Part shown: positions 1 to 8,558 of the stretch, piece by piece | Numbering within the stretch: the stretch's first letter is position 1 | How the letters are laid out: every line of letters starts with the position of its first letter | NCBI GenBank assembly: GCA_035293405.1 | Contig: DATDOE010000098.1 | Span: 86,041-150,040 of the forward strand | Reading direction: 5' to 3' | Length of the DNA stretch: 64,000 bases | From: Gp6-AA40 sp035293405 | Lineage (GTDB): Bacteria > Acidobacteriota > Vicinamibacteria > Vicinamibacterales > UBA2999 | Made by a program: the position numbers and the translations under genes | The notes under the pieces: model-generated | Database searches by the model: none | The model's input: only the letters and a program-made list of their open reading frames with translations | Told to the model about the DNA's origin: nothing

Positions 1-532
1 AGAACCCTGTGATGATGATGATGGGCAGGTCCGCCCTGATCTGTTTGACCTCGCCGACGAGAGCGATGCCGTCCATGCCCGGCATGTTCAGGTCCGAAAT
101 CATGAGGTCGTAAGCATTGCTGTTGGCGCGCAGCATCACGAGGGCGCCGGCCGCGTCGACGGCGGTGTCCACGTCGTATCCGGGGGCCAGGGTTTTCGAA
201 AGCAAGTCACGAATACTGACCTCGTCGTCAACGACCAGCACGCGAGACCGCCTGCCGGGTGAGGTTGGCGGCGCGGCAGGGGGCGCTGACTGTGCCCCAC
301 GGCCTTCCAGCCAGGCGTCGATATCGCTCTTCTTGAAGCGCCACTGCCGGCCCACCCGGACGGCCGGGATCCGCTTCGTCTTGATCAGGCGATAGACCGT
401 ACGGAGGTTCACCTGGAGGTAGTCCAGGACCTCTTCAGTGGTGAGGAAACCCTCGTCGGTGGGTCGCGTGGGCGGCAAGGAAATTCTCGAGCGGAACGCT
501 GGCTCGATTCTACACGAACCCTCGCCTACCAT
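1..532 (-). CDS. Response regulator with N-terminal excisionase/MerR-type HTH (partial)
   Basis: The reading frame runs off the left edge, so the C-terminus is missing. The N-terminus holds a short helix-turn-helix of the excisionase (MerR-like) type, with FLTTEEVLDYLQVNLRTVYR and then a VGRQWRFKK wing. After a Pro/Ala linker comes a CheY-like receiver domain with the acidic pair in RVLVVDDE and the phospho-acceptor Asp in MISDLNMPGMDG. It probably binds DNA or a partner in response to phosphorylation by a histidine kinase outside the window. The start is the ATG at 532, which follows an in-frame TAG; a TTG at 478 is a possible alternative. Having the HTH before the receiver is the reverse of the usual order. 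The domain calls are secure; target genes are unknown. Confidence 0.8.
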   Translation of the reverse strand, partial: MVGEGSCRIEPAFRSRISLPPTRPTDEGFLTTEEVLDYLQVNLRTVYRLIKTKRIPAVRVGRQWRFKKSDIDAWLEGRGAQSAPPAAPPTSPGRRSRVLVVDDEVSIRDLLSKTLAPGYDVDTAVDAAGALVMLRANSNAYDLMISDLNMPGMDGIALVGEVKQIRADLPIIIITGF

Positions 533-684
533 CGGCTAAGATCCGTTCTCCAAAAGACTTAGCCGTTTATGGCGCCTGGCCGCTGAACCCTGCGCCATCC
601 GGGTCCCCACGCCCGTATGATTGAGATCGCGGCCAAGCGGTGGCGACAGCCGTCTTAGTAGGCGACGGGCCCGGGTTCCCGCAG

Positions 685-1275
685 ATGACAAGTACCGACG
701 AGGAGCTCGTCGCCCGCGCACAGGGCGGCGATCTCGAGAGCTTCAATCAGCTCGTCCTTCGATGGGAACGGCCGATCTATGCCCTGGCGTACCGGGTAAT
801 CGGGAGAGAAGAAGACGCCCGAGACGTGTGCCAGGATGCGTTCCTTCGCGCCTATCGGGCGCTCCCTGGCTTCAAAGGACAGGCGAAATTCTCCTCGTGG
901 CTGTATCGTATCGCGCTCAACCTGTGTCGCGACTGGATGCGCAAACAGCGTCGCGCGCCCGTGTCGCAGATGCCCGAGGATGTGGACTCGATGGAGCTGG
1001 CTGCCGGGACCGGGCCAGTCGAGTCGATCGAGGATCTCGTCGCGCGGCGTGAACTGAGCGCGATCGTGGAGCAGGCGATGTCCGTGTTGAGCGAGGACCA
1101 GCGCACCGCAATCATCCTGAAGGAGTACCACGGGATGACGTTCCAGGAAATCGCGGACATGCAGGGCTGTCCTCTCAGCACGGTCAAGACACGCCTCTAT
1201 CAGGGGCTTTCGCTGTTACGTCGGCATCTCGAGCAACAGGGGCAGTTGGTGCCCGAACTGGTGAAACGCGTATGA
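685..1275 (+). CDS. ECF (RpoE-like) RNA polymerase sigma factor
   Basis: A sigma-70 family protein of 196 residues with only regions 2 and 4, as in extracytoplasmic-function sigma factors. Region 2 contains ARDVCQDAFLRAYRALPGF and the SSWLYRIALNLCRDWMRK core-binding/-10 helix. Region 4 contains LSEDQRTAIILKEYHGMTFQ followed by a recognition helix ending TVKTRLYQGLSLLRR. The ATG at 685 (MTSTDEEL) fits the family N-terminus; an in-frame ATG at 640 would add 15 residues of poor fit. Its last codons overlap the next gene by 4 bp (ATGA). That gene encodes a zinc-finger anti-sigma factor, so the two form a usual sigma/anti-sigma operon, probably for envelope stress. Confidence 0.93.
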   Translation: MTSTDEELVARAQGGDLESFNQLVLRWERPIYALAYRVIGREEDARDVCQDAFLRAYRALPGFKGQAKFSSWLYRIALNLCRDWMRKQRRAPVSQMPEDVDSMELAAGTGPVESIEDLVARRELSAIVEQAMSVLSEDQRTAIILKEYHGMTFQEIADMQGCPLSTVKTRLYQGLSLLRRHLEQQGQLVPELVKRV

Positions 1276-2039
1276 GTGACACTTTCCAGTGTGGAGACCA
1301 GGGCGCGCTCGTCGGCTATTTGTACGGCGAGTGTGAACCCTCGGAACGGGACACAATCGCGGCGCACGTGAAGAAATGTCTCTCGTGCGCGGCCGAGATC
1401 GATACGCTGAGCGCCACGCGCCGGACGTTGTCCGCGTGGACGCCTCCCGCGATGACGCTTGGGTTTCAGATTACAAGCTCCCAGGCTGTCGCGCCGACGG
1501 GCAAAGTGCTCGAACGAAAAGTGCCGTGGTGGAGGGCACCGCTTCCGGCATGGGCTCAGGCCGCGGCCGCACTGGTGATCTTCGCCGCCGGCCTGTCGAT
1601 GGGGCTCTCGCGCGACAACACGCAGAGCCAGCCCCCGTTGCGCGAGGCGTCCACGCTCTCGGATACGCCGAGTGCGACGCCGGCGACGGTGTCCCGAGAC
1701 GACCTCACGCGAGTCGAGGAGCGGCTCAGGGCCGAGATGGCGCAGTTGAGGACCGTGGCGCCCACGCCGGTCGCGACACGTCAGAACTCGGATGACGTGA
1801 TGCAGCAGGTCAAAACGCTCCTCGAGCAGAGCGAGGCGCGGCAGCGCAGTGACTTCACGCTGCGCATGGTCGATCTGGCCAGCAGTATCGAGACGCAGCG
1901 CCGTGTGGATCTCGCGACTGTACGGCAGACGATGGGGACGATGCAGGGGGTGACCGGCACCGAGGTCCGCCAGCAGCGCGAAGCCATCGATCGCATCAAC
2001 ACCTATCTGATCAACAACGTTTCGCAGCCAACACGGTGA
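1272..2039 (+). CDS. Anti-sigma factor with zinc-finger domain and one membrane helix
   Basis: This 255-residue protein starts inside the stop codon of the sigma factor gene. The N-terminal cytoplasmic part carries the zf-HC2/ZAS signature (HVKKCLSC, His32, Cys36, Cys39, with Cys7 upstream), which binds and inhibits group-IV sigma factors. One hydrophobic helix lies at about residues 93-112. The periplasmic part, from about 135 on, is rich in Glu, Gln and Arg and looks like coiled coil (VEERLRAEMAQLR, LLEQSEARQR). Release of the sigma factor probably depends on proteolysis or a conformational signal from outside. The ZAS family assignment rests on the motif and gene order; the signal sensed cannot be read from the sequence. 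Confidence 0.85.
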   Translation: MSDTFQCGDQGALVGYLYGECEPSERDTIAAHVKKCLSCAAEIDTLSATRRTLSAWTPPAMTLGFQITSSQAVAPTGKVLERKVPWWRAPLPAWAQAAAALVIFAAGLSMGLSRDNTQSQPPLREASTLSDTPSATPATVSRDDLTRVEERLRAEMAQLRTVAPTPVATRQNSDDVMQQVKTLLEQSEARQRSDFTLRMVDLASSIETQRRVDLATVRQTMGTMQGVTGTEVRQQREAIDRINTYLINNVSQPTR

Positions 2040-2044
2040 GAACT

Positions 2045-2839
2045 ATGGTGAGAAGCTGGATCGTGGGGGCCGTAGTCGTGCTCCTGACAGGGGCGACGGC
2101 GCAGGCACAGCAGCAGAGCGAGGCCGAGCAGGTCAAGGGCCGGCAGCGCATCTCCATGATGGAAGGCGTGCTGGAGCGCGCCGTCTCCAACGGCGCGGAC
2201 AACATGCTGCGGCAGATGAAGGCCGTGATGCCCGACGCGCCTATGCTCACCGGAGTACCCGAGGTCAGGGGCTTCCGGCTGGACGGCTACGGCGCGTTCT
2301 TCGACGTCGAAGTTCCGGCGCTCCGGCTGCCGGTGACCTGGCCCCTCCGCTACATGCTCAGGGACAATCGCGGGACCTTGCAGGTCGCCGAGGAGCTCAA
2401 GGCCCTGATGGGCGAACTCGATCCCCGGCAACGGGAGCGGGTTGGGCTGGTGGTCCGACAGCTCGAAATGCTGGCGCAGGGTCCGGCCGCCGGACTGCGC
2501 GCGGTTGGTGGGCTCGGCGCCAACGCGCTCGTGCAGGCGCAATCCCAAGGCGTGGATTCCGCCGCCTTCGACGATCCCAACGAGCGCTATACGCACGAAG
2601 TAAAGGCGGCGCTCGTGGACGCGATGATCGAGAACAGCGGTCCGATCGCGCTTGGCGCCGACGAGTGGCTCACCGTCGCCGCACGGGACAACGTGCCGCG
2701 AGATCCGCTGATTCCGAGCGACACCGCCGACTTCAGCACCGTCATCTTCCGCGTGAAGGGCGGCGACCTCGCGGCGTTCCGCGCCGGGCGGCTGACGCTT
2801 GACGAGGTACGGCGCAAGGTGGAGGTACGGGAGTACTAG
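2045..2839 (+). CDS. Exported protein of unknown function, third gene of the sigma/anti-sigma operon
   Basis: A 264-residue protein with a clear Sec signal peptide (MVRSWIVGAVVVLLTGATA, cleavage near AQA-QQQ). No catalytic motif was recognised in the mature part, which contains a mixed hydrophobic/charged region (EVRGFRLDGYGAFFDVEVPA). The ATG at 2045 puts the signal peptide in normal position. A GTG at 2036, overlapping the anti-sigma stop codon, is an equally possible start that adds three residues and would couple translation. Its place right behind the anti-sigma gene suggests a role in signal reception or as an output of the same envelope-stress regulon. That is inference from context only. 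Confidence 0.7.
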   Translation: MVRSWIVGAVVVLLTGATAQAQQQSEAEQVKGRQRISMMEGVLERAVSNGADNMLRQMKAVMPDAPMLTGVPEVRGFRLDGYGAFFDVEVPALRLPVTWPLRYMLRDNRGTLQVAEELKALMGELDPRQRERVGLVVRQLEMLAQGPAAGLRAVGGLGANALVQAQSQGVDSAAFDDPNERYTHEVKAALVDAMIENSGPIALGADEWLTVAARDNVPRDPLIPSDTADFSTVIFRVKGGDLAAFRAGRLTLDEVRRKVEVREY

Positions 2840-2931
2840 CTGAAGGGCCGGGGGAAAGAAGTGATCGACAGCCCGAAGGAACCCGGCGCCACTCAACGGT
2901 GTCTCATCAAGTAGCTGTGTACAATTCCGCT

Positions 2932-3408
2932 GTGCCCAAGCGCGTCACGCTCTGCCTCGTGGTCGCCGTCCTCGTCGGGGGGTGTCGCTCCCGGGACGTC
3001 GAGAAAGACGTCGCCATTACCGATGTCCACACAGGGTGGTACGACGCCGGCATCGTTGGTGGCCAGAACAAGCTGGTGCCCACCATCTCCCTGAAGTTGC
3101 AGAACAAATCTGGCGAGGATATCGCCCGGGTCCAGATCAACGCCGTCTTCAGGCGCGTTGGCGAGGCGCAGGAATGGGACGCCCATTTCGTGCGCGGCAT
3201 CGGGCCGGATGGGCTCGCTCCCGGCACCAAAGGCACCGAGCTCGTGCTGCGATCGGATCGGGGCTACGTCGGGCCGCAGTCCCGCCTGCAGATGCTGCAG
3301 AACAAGGAATTCGTCGACGCCAAGGTCGAGATTTTCGGCAAGCACGGCTCCCGTCAGTGGGTGAAGCTGGGCGAGTTTCCAATCGATCGCCAGCTGCTCA
3401 CCGAATAA
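2932..3408 (+). CDS. Small predicted lipoprotein
   Basis: A 158-residue protein with a short lipoprotein signal peptide and lipobox LVGGC (Cys18). The mature part (DVAITDVHTGWYDAG, ISLKLQNKSGEDIARVQINA, DAHFVRGIG) resembles small beta-sandwich envelope proteins in which a paired variable segment describes bonded partners, but no named family is recognised with confidence. The GTG at 2932 is preferred over the GTG at 2899 because it places the lipobox at the usual distance. A TACAAT hexamer at 2920-2925 ends only 6 nt before this start, so the transcript may begin at or next to the start codon. Confidence 0.65.
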   Translation: MPKRVTLCLVVAVLVGGCRSRDVEKDVAITDVHTGWYDAGIVGGQNKLVPTISLKLQNKSGEDIARVQINAVFRRVGEAQEWDAHFVRGIGPDGLAPGTKGTELVLRSDRGYVGPQSRLQMLQNKEFVDAKVEIFGKHGSRQWVKLGEFPIDRQLLTE

Positions 3409-3447
3409 CCACGGCCGTCCTGGCGTTCGTGGTTAATAATCGCCCGC

Positions 3448-4830
3448 GTGGCGACCACGACCTCTTCCACGCAGACCCTCGAACGGCGACTCGGTCCCTT
3501 CGACGCAGCCGCTATCATCGTTGCCAACGTCATCGGTGGCGGCATCCTCTTTCGATCGCCGGCAGTCGCGGCCGCGGTGCCCGACGCACCGTGGTTTCTC
3601 TTCGCGTGGATCGGCGGCGGCGTACTCGCGTTCATGGGCGCGATGGCCTATGCGGAGCTCGCCGCGCTCCGCCCGAAAGCGGGCGGCGAGTATGTCTATC
3701 TGCGCGAGGCCTACGGGCCCCTGGCCGGCTTCCTGACCGGGTGGACCTCCTTCGTCGCCGGCTTCAGCGGCGCGATGGCGGCCAGCGCCGTGTTCCTCAT
3801 CACCACACTCGAACGCTTCGTGCCGGGCATCGCGAACGCGACGCCCCTGCTCGCGATCCCGGTGCCCTTCACGCCCATCGTGTTCTCCTTCTCCAGGCAC
3901 ACGCTGGCAGCCAGCGCAGTGATCGCCGTCGCCGCGTTCATTCACATTCGCGGCGTGGGGCCGGGACGATTCGTCAGCAACGTCCTGACGACGCTGAAGA
4001 TCACGGCGTTCGTCGTGTTCATCGCGTTCGGCCTCACGGCCGGCGCCGGGGAGACGTCGAACCTGGCGCAATCCGCCGGACCGGTCACGGCCACGGGTTG
4101 GCTCTTCGCGTTCATCCCTGTCATGTTCACCTACTCAGGCTGGAACGCGGCGTCGTACATGGCCGAGGAGATCCGCGATCCTGGGCGCAACGTGCCGCGC
4201 GCGCTGTTCCTGGGAACGGCGATCGTTACCGCTGTCTACCTGCTGCTCAACGTGCTCTATCTCTACGTCATCCCGATTGGCGAGCTCGCGGGCGTGCAGG
4301 GGAGCGTTCTGGACGTCGTCGCCGACCGGCTGCTGGGTACGCGCGCCGGAGACATCATGGCGGTTGTCGCCATCGTGAGCCTGGCGGCCGGCGTCAACGC
4401 CTGGACGTTCGCGGGTCCGCGCGTGTATTTCGCGATGGCCCGCGACAATGCGTTCTTCAAAAGCGCCGCTCGGATACACCCCAAGTACAAGACGCCGGCC
4501 GCCTCCATCCTTGCGCAGGCGGCGTTCGCCATCGTGCTCATTCTGATTGGCAGCCTCGACGCGATCGCCAACTACGTCGGCTTCGCGATCACGCTGTTTG
4601 CGGGAGCGGCGGTGGCCGCGGTGTTCGTGTTGCGCGCGCGCGAACCGGACGCTCCGCGGCCGTTCAAAGTGATCGGGTACCCGTGGACGCCGGCGATCTT
4701 CGTGATCGTCAGTCTCGCGATCGTGCTCAACGCGTTCTATACGGCGCCGCGCGTCACGGTATTGGGTGCGCTGATTATCCTGGCCGGAATTCCGCTGTAC
4801 TTCTTCTTCACGCGAAAACGCGGGGGCTGA
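3448..4830 (+). CDS. APC-superfamily amino acid permease
   Basis: An integral membrane protein of 460 residues with about 12 hydrophobic segments. TM1 carries the glycine-rich break typical of the APC fold (IIVANVIGGGILF), where substrate backbone groups bind, and the second conserved block is AMAYAELAALRPKAGGEYVY. It most likely imports amino acids with protons or by exchange; the substrate cannot be read from the sequence. The start is a GTG at 3448 with an AT-rich hexamer (AATAAT, 3435-3440) only 7 nt before it. The stop codon lies in the loop of a strong hairpin at 4819-4840, between this gene and a convergent neighbour. Confidence 0.88.
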   Translation: MATTTSSTQTLERRLGPFDAAAIIVANVIGGGILFRSPAVAAAVPDAPWFLFAWIGGGVLAFMGAMAYAELAALRPKAGGEYVYLREAYGPLAGFLTGWTSFVAGFSGAMAASAVFLITTLERFVPGIANATPLLAIPVPFTPIVFSFSRHTLAASAVIAVAAFIHIRGVGPGRFVSNVLTTLKITAFVVFIAFGLTAGAGETSNLAQSAGPVTATGWLFAFIPVMFTYSGWNAASYMAEEIRDPGRNVPRALFLGTAIVTAVYLLLNVLYLYVIPIGELAGVQGSVLDVVADRLLGTRAGDIMAVVAIVSLAAGVNAWTFAGPRVYFAMARDNAFFKSAARIHPKYKTPAASILAQAAFAIVLILIGSLDAIANYVGFAITLFAGAAVAAVFVLRAREPDAPRPFKVIGYPWTPAIFVIVSLAIVLNAFYTAPRVTVLGALIILAGIPLYFFFTRKRGG

Positions 4831-4840
4831 GGCCCCCGCG
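4819..4840. terminator. GC-rich hairpin between convergent genes
   Basis: A perfect 9-bp stem (CGCGGGGGC and GCCCCCGCG) closes a 4-nt loop that holds the end of the permease stop codon. There is no T-run on either side, so it may act as a bidirectional 3'-end stabiliser or weak terminator rather than a classical intrinsic terminator. Its form also matches the short palindromes found elsewhere in the window, and it is followed at 4847-4865 by a small 7-bp repeat (GAACCAC units). Confidence 0.55.
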
Positions 4841-4869
4841 CTTCAACGAACCACGAACCACGAACTGCT

Positions 4870-5859
4870 TCAGGGCTGCTCGGGCAGCAGATCACCTTCA
4901 TACGTGGTCTTCTCCCCGGGGAAGATCCGCACGTCGAAGGCCAGCGGCTCATACCCCGGCAGGACGATTTCGACCTGGTAGTCACCGTCCTCCAGCCGCA
5001 GCGACTGGAAGACTCCGTCGAAGTCGTCTACCCGACCCGCGTAGTAACCATCGATGAACACCTGCGCGTCGCGTGGATGGACCTTGAGCCGGAGCTCGCC
5101 GACCGGGTAGCCGTAGCTGTAGCTGTCGTACCGATACACGCTGCCCGGGTGCCAGATGTACGAGTTGTAGTGCAGGTCGAAGTAGAAGTGCCCTCGACCG
5201 CTCGGCCCGTAGCCGAATGAGTACGGGCGGTAGTAGTAGCGCGGGTAGTAGCTGTACGTCCGCCCGCGCGGGACGATGTAGATGTTCCGCCCACCGTAGT
5301 TGCGGTAAACGTTCCGGCCGTCCCGACGCTGCGGCGGAGGTCCCTGTCGCGGAATCGCGACGCGCGAGTTGTCACCGCGCACGCGGCCGCCTCGATCGGA
5401 GGCGCCGCCGATGCTGCCGCGATTGCGATTGCCGTCAGGCACTCGCGCGCTGCGGTCGCCGCGGTCGCCGTTCCCGTCGGGCACTCGTGCGGTGCGCTCA
5501 CCGCGTTGGATCGTCCCACGCTGCTCGACCGTCCCACGATCTCCGTTGTCCGGCCGGCGTCGCTCGGCTCTTGGCTGACTTTGAGGTGGCGCGGCCTCTG
5601 AGCGGGCCTGCGGCGGCGGTGCGCTTTCCCGCGCGGCCGGTGGCGATGACTCCCGACGCCCACGGTCGCCTCGGTCTGCACCGCGATCGCCGCGATCACC
5701 GCGAGGCTGAGCCGCACGCGGTGAGGCTTCACCGCCATTCTGTTGTCGCCCACCGCCGTTCCCGTCCGGTCGACGTTGACGCTGGGCACTTTCCACCGGG
5801 TTCACGGCCGTCGCCAAAAGCAGCGCGGCCGTTGCGAGGAGAGTTGTATAGGGTCGCAT
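4870..5859 (-). CDS. Exported low-complexity protein with C-terminal PEGA-like domain
   Basis: A 329-residue protein with a Sec signal peptide (TTLLATAALLLATAVNPVES). Residues of about 25-180 are a basic, disordered region built from RGDRGD, RVPDGN and similar repeats. A Tyr-rich stretch follows (TYSYYPRYYYRPYSFGYG), then a C-terminal PEGA-type beta-sandwich: GELRLKVHPRDAQVFIDGYY, later DGDYQVEIVLPGYEP. PEGA domains are common in surface and exported proteins and probably bind or bundle at the envelope. The protein is likely surface-exposed and structural. It is convergent with the permease. No enzymatic residues are seen. Confidence 0.75.
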   Translation of the reverse strand: MRPYTTLLATAALLLATAVNPVESAQRQRRPDGNGGGRQQNGGEASPRAAQPRGDRGDRGADRGDRGRRESSPPAARESAPPPQARSEAAPPQSQPRAERRRPDNGDRGTVEQRGTIQRGERTARVPDGNGDRGDRSARVPDGNRNRGSIGGASDRGGRVRGDNSRVAIPRQGPPPQRRDGRNVYRNYGGRNIYIVPRGRTYSYYPRYYYRPYSFGYGPSGRGHFYFDLHYNSYIWHPGSVYRYDSYSYGYPVGELRLKVHPRDAQVFIDGYYAGRVDDFDGVFQSLRLEDGDYQVEIVLPGYEPLAFDVRIFPGEKTTYEGDLLPEQP

Positions 5860-6035
5860 GCGGTGTAGATGAGCAACACTGTTGCCATGTCTGAATCCTC
5901 GATTTCCTTAGGATCGTGCGGCGATTGGCAGGGCGTCGCGCTCGACTGTCCTCAATAGGACTCTGACCGCCGTCGCCTGACACCGCCATGAGCGCCGCGC
6001 CTGAGCCATGGGCTCCTTCTCGATATACTCGTGAC

Positions 6036-6563
6036 GTGATTCACGCGACGACGATCCTTGCGGTGCGGCATCAGGGTCGGACGGTGCTCGCCGGGGATGG
6101 GCAGGTGACCCTCGGCAGCACGGTGCTCAAGCACACCGCCCGCAAGATTCGAAGGCTCTACAACGAAACGATCCTGGCCGGTTTCGCGGGTTCCGCCGCG
6201 GACTCCTTTGCCTTGTTCTCCCGTTTCGAGTCGAAGCTGGAACAGTACCGCGGCAACATCGAGCGGGCCTCGGTCGAACTGGCGCGCGACTGGCGGACGG
6301 ATCGATTCCTTCGTCGTCTCGAGGCCATGCTCATCGTCGCGGATCGTGAATCGACGTTCCTGCTCTCCGGCACCGGCGACCTCATTCAACCTGACGACGG
6401 CGTCGTGGCTGTGGGATCGGGAGGGAGCTTCGCGATGGCTGCGGCGCGCGCGCTGGTGCAGCACAGTACGCTGGACGCGCGGCAGATCGCGCAGGAAGCG
6501 ATGAAAATCGCGGCCGACATCTGCGTGTATACGAACCCGAACCTGACGATCGAAGAGTTGTAG
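6036..6563 (+). CDS. hslV: ATP-dependent protease proteolytic subunit HslV
   Basis: HslV (ClpQ) is the threonine peptidase that forms a double hexamer and works with HslU to degrade unfolded proteins in the cytoplasm. The catalytic N-terminus is in IHATTILAVRHQGR, where Thr5 would become residue 1 after removal of a short leader, as in the Bacillus-type enzyme. Family blocks follow: GDGQVTLGSTVLKHTARK, LAGFAGSAADSFALF, GSGGSFAMAAARAL and DICVYTNPNLTIEEL. The GTG at 6036 gives 175 residues, the normal length; an upstream ATG at 5988 would bury the catalytic Thr. A TATACT hexamer at 6024-6029 lies just before this start. The gene abuts hslU directly. Confidence 0.95.
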   Translation: MIHATTILAVRHQGRTVLAGDGQVTLGSTVLKHTARKIRRLYNETILAGFAGSAADSFALFSRFESKLEQYRGNIERASVELARDWRTDRFLRRLEAMLIVADRESTFLLSGTGDLIQPDDGVVAVGSGGSFAMAAARALVQHSTLDARQIAQEAMKIAADICVYTNPNLTIEEL

Positions 6564-7952
6564 TTGGCAATCTTCCTCCCCGAACGCACGACCACCGCCG
6601 CCCGATCGCTGACTCCCCGCGAGATCGTCGCGGAGCTGGACAAGTACGTCATCGGCCAGGCGAAGGCCAAGCGTGCCGTCGCCATCGCGCTGCGGAACCG
6701 CATGCGGCGCCAGCGGCTTCCCAGTGAGATGGCCGACGAGGTCACCCCGAAGAACATCCTGATGATCGGTCCGACCGGCGTGGGCAAGACCGAGATCGCC
6801 CGGCGGCTCGCGCGCCTCGCGCACTCGCCGTTCATCAAGGTCGAGGCGTCGAAGTTCACCGAGGTCGGTTACGTCGGCCGTGACGTCGAGTCGATGGTGC
6901 GAGATCTTGTCGAACTGGCCGTCGACATGGTTCGCGCGGAGAAGGGCGAGGAGGTCAAGGACAAGGCGCGCTCGGCGGCTGAGGAACGGCTGCTCGATCT
7001 GCTGCTGCCGCCGTCACGTCCCCCCATGCCCGGTGAGGATCTGGCCTCGACGCGCGAGCAGAACGGCCGCACGCGTGAACGCATGCGCGAGCAGCTCCGG
7101 GAGGGGAGGCTTGACGAGCGCGTCGTGGAGTTGGACGTGCAGACGACCGCGATGCCGTCGTTCGAGATCATCGCCGGCACGTCGGTCGAGGAAATCGGCG
7201 TCAACCTCAAGGACATGATGGGCAACATGTTCGGCGGCCGCGCCAAGACGCGACGCCTGAAGCTCCCTGAAGCCCTCGAGTATCTGTTCGCTGAAGAGCA
7301 GGCCAAGCTGCTCGACATGGAGTCGGTCAGTCGCACGGCCGTCCAGCGCGTCGAGCAGGCCGGCATCATCTTCGTCGACGAGATCGACAAGATCGCGAGC
7401 CGTGACGGCGCCGGCGGTGGTCACGGGCCCGACGTCAGCCGCGAGGGCGTCCAGCGCGACATCCTGCCGATCGTCGAGGGGACCACGGTCAACACCAAGC
7501 ACGGCATGGTGAAAACGGATCACATCCTGTTCATTGCCGCCGGCGCGTTTCACGTGTCCAAGCCGTCGGATTTGATCCCCGAGCTGCAAGGCCGCTTCCC
7601 GATTCGCGTGGAGCTCGAACCCCTGACCCGCGACGACTTCGTCCGCATTCTCACCGAGCCGCGCAATGCCCTCGTCAAGCAGTACGTGGCGCTCCTCGGC
7701 ACCGAGGATCTGACGGTGACCTTCACGCCCGGCGCCGTGGATCGCATCGCCGACTTCGCGGCGCGGGTCAACGACACCACGGAGAACATCGGCGCGCGGC
7801 GTCTGCATACCGTGATGGAGCGGCTCCTCGACGAGATCTCGTTCGACGCCCCCGATCTCAACGACAAGCAGATCACGATCGACGAGGCCTACGTCGAACG
7901 CATGCTCGCCGACATCGTCAAGAACGAAGATCTGTCCCGATACATCCTTTAA
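6564..7952 (+). CDS. hslU: ATP-dependent protease ATPase subunit HslU
   Basis: HslU (ClpY) is the AAA+ unfoldase that feeds substrates to HslV. Its 462 residues have the family hallmarks: PREIVAELDKYVIGQAKAKR at the N-terminus, Walker A GPTGVGKT at 69-76, the GYVGRDVE pore motif, Walker B in IIFVDEIDKI, sensor region TTENIGARRLHTVMERLLD, and the C-terminal RYIL tail that inserts into HslV to activate it. The start is a TTG at 6564 immediately after the hslV stop, so the two are cotranscribed and probably translationally coupled. Neither subunit shows damage. Confidence 0.96.
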   Translation: MAIFLPERTTTAARSLTPREIVAELDKYVIGQAKAKRAVAIALRNRMRRQRLPSEMADEVTPKNILMIGPTGVGKTEIARRLARLAHSPFIKVEASKFTEVGYVGRDVESMVRDLVELAVDMVRAEKGEEVKDKARSAAEERLLDLLLPPSRPPMPGEDLASTREQNGRTRERMREQLREGRLDERVVELDVQTTAMPSFEIIAGTSVEEIGVNLKDMMGNMFGGRAKTRRLKLPEALEYLFAEEQAKLLDMESVSRTAVQRVEQAGIIFVDEIDKIASRDGAGGGHGPDVSREGVQRDILPIVEGTTVNTKHGMVKTDHILFIAAGAFHVSKPSDLIPELQGRFPIRVELEPLTRDDFVRILTEPRNALVKQYVALLGTEDLTVTFTPGAVDRIADFAARVNDTTENIGARRLHTVMERLLDEISFDAPDLNDKQITIDEAYVERMLADIVKNEDLSRYIL

Positions 7953-8010
7953 TCGTTCGGATCGTTCACTCCAAGGAACGTTCCGAACGTCTCGAACGAT
8001 CCGAACGATT
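7951..8010. terminator. Long inverted repeat between hslU and a convergent gene
   Basis: A 17-bp perfect inverted repeat (7951-7967 and 7994-8010) with arms AATCGTTCGGATCGTTC and its complement encloses a 26-nt loop that itself contains the palindrome GGAACGTTCC. The hslU stop codon lies in the left arm, and the downstream convergent gene ends at 8013. It is placed to act as a bidirectional terminator. No T-run follows, so Rho-dependent or stabilising action is possible. Confidence 0.6.
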
Positions 8011-8012
8011 CG

Positions 8013-8558
8013 TCAGTCGTCCTCGTTATCCATCAGTTCCCTCATCACCTGTACCCCCGCTTGTACGGCGGCCTGGCTGTCGAATGTGATGCCGGGCAAC
8101 TTGCTTCCGACGCTGACATAGCCGATACGTTTGTACTCGCGTACCAGCGATGGGCCGTCGACGATCTGCGGGGCGTCGGCGATCTCAATCGCATGTCGCA
8201 GTTCGTGGGCGATGATCGCGATCTGACGCTCGCGCGACTGCAGATGCGTCACGCGTACCACGACGTAGCGCAAGCCTCCGGCCGAGGACAGGAACGTCAA
8301 CCGCCCGTCAGCCGCGCGCGGCGAGACGCGATCGCAGCGCAGGTAGACGACGACGTCCGACGCCTGGAGGCGTTCGACGAGCGCGCGAAACGTCGGGGAG
8401 GTGCGCATGCCCTCGTCGAGCAGCTTGCGCAATCGGTCGTCGGTCGTCCGGATCGGGCGGCGCGGTCCATCCGGGATCGAGTCGGCGGCAATCGCGATCG
8501 ACGAGGTCGCGACGAGCAGGAACAGCAGGGTGAGCGTGAATGCGCCGAGGCGTGTCAT
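8013..8558 (-). CDS. Exported protein with HExxH zinc-metallopeptidase motif
   Basis: A 181-residue protein with a Sec signal peptide (LGAFTLTLLFLLVATSSIAI, cleavage near AIAA-DS). The mature part has IAIIAHELRHAIEIADAP, an HExxH motif (His118, Glu119, His122) that usually binds zinc in metallopeptidases. The third ligand is not obvious. The start at 8558 (MTRLGAF) gives a normal signal peptide; the frame stays open upstream without one. It may be a small periplasmic protease or a degenerate peptidase-like protein. Nothing nearby indicates the substrate. Confidence 0.7.
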   Translation of the reverse strand: MTRLGAFTLTLLFLLVATSSIAIAADSIPDGPRRPIRTTDDRLRKLLDEGMRTSPTFRALVERLQASDVVVYLRCDRVSPRAADGRLTFLSSAGGLRYVVVRVTHLQSRERQIAIIAHELRHAIEIADAPQIVDGPSLVREYKRIGYVSVGSKLPGITFDSQAAVQAGVQVMRELMDNEDD

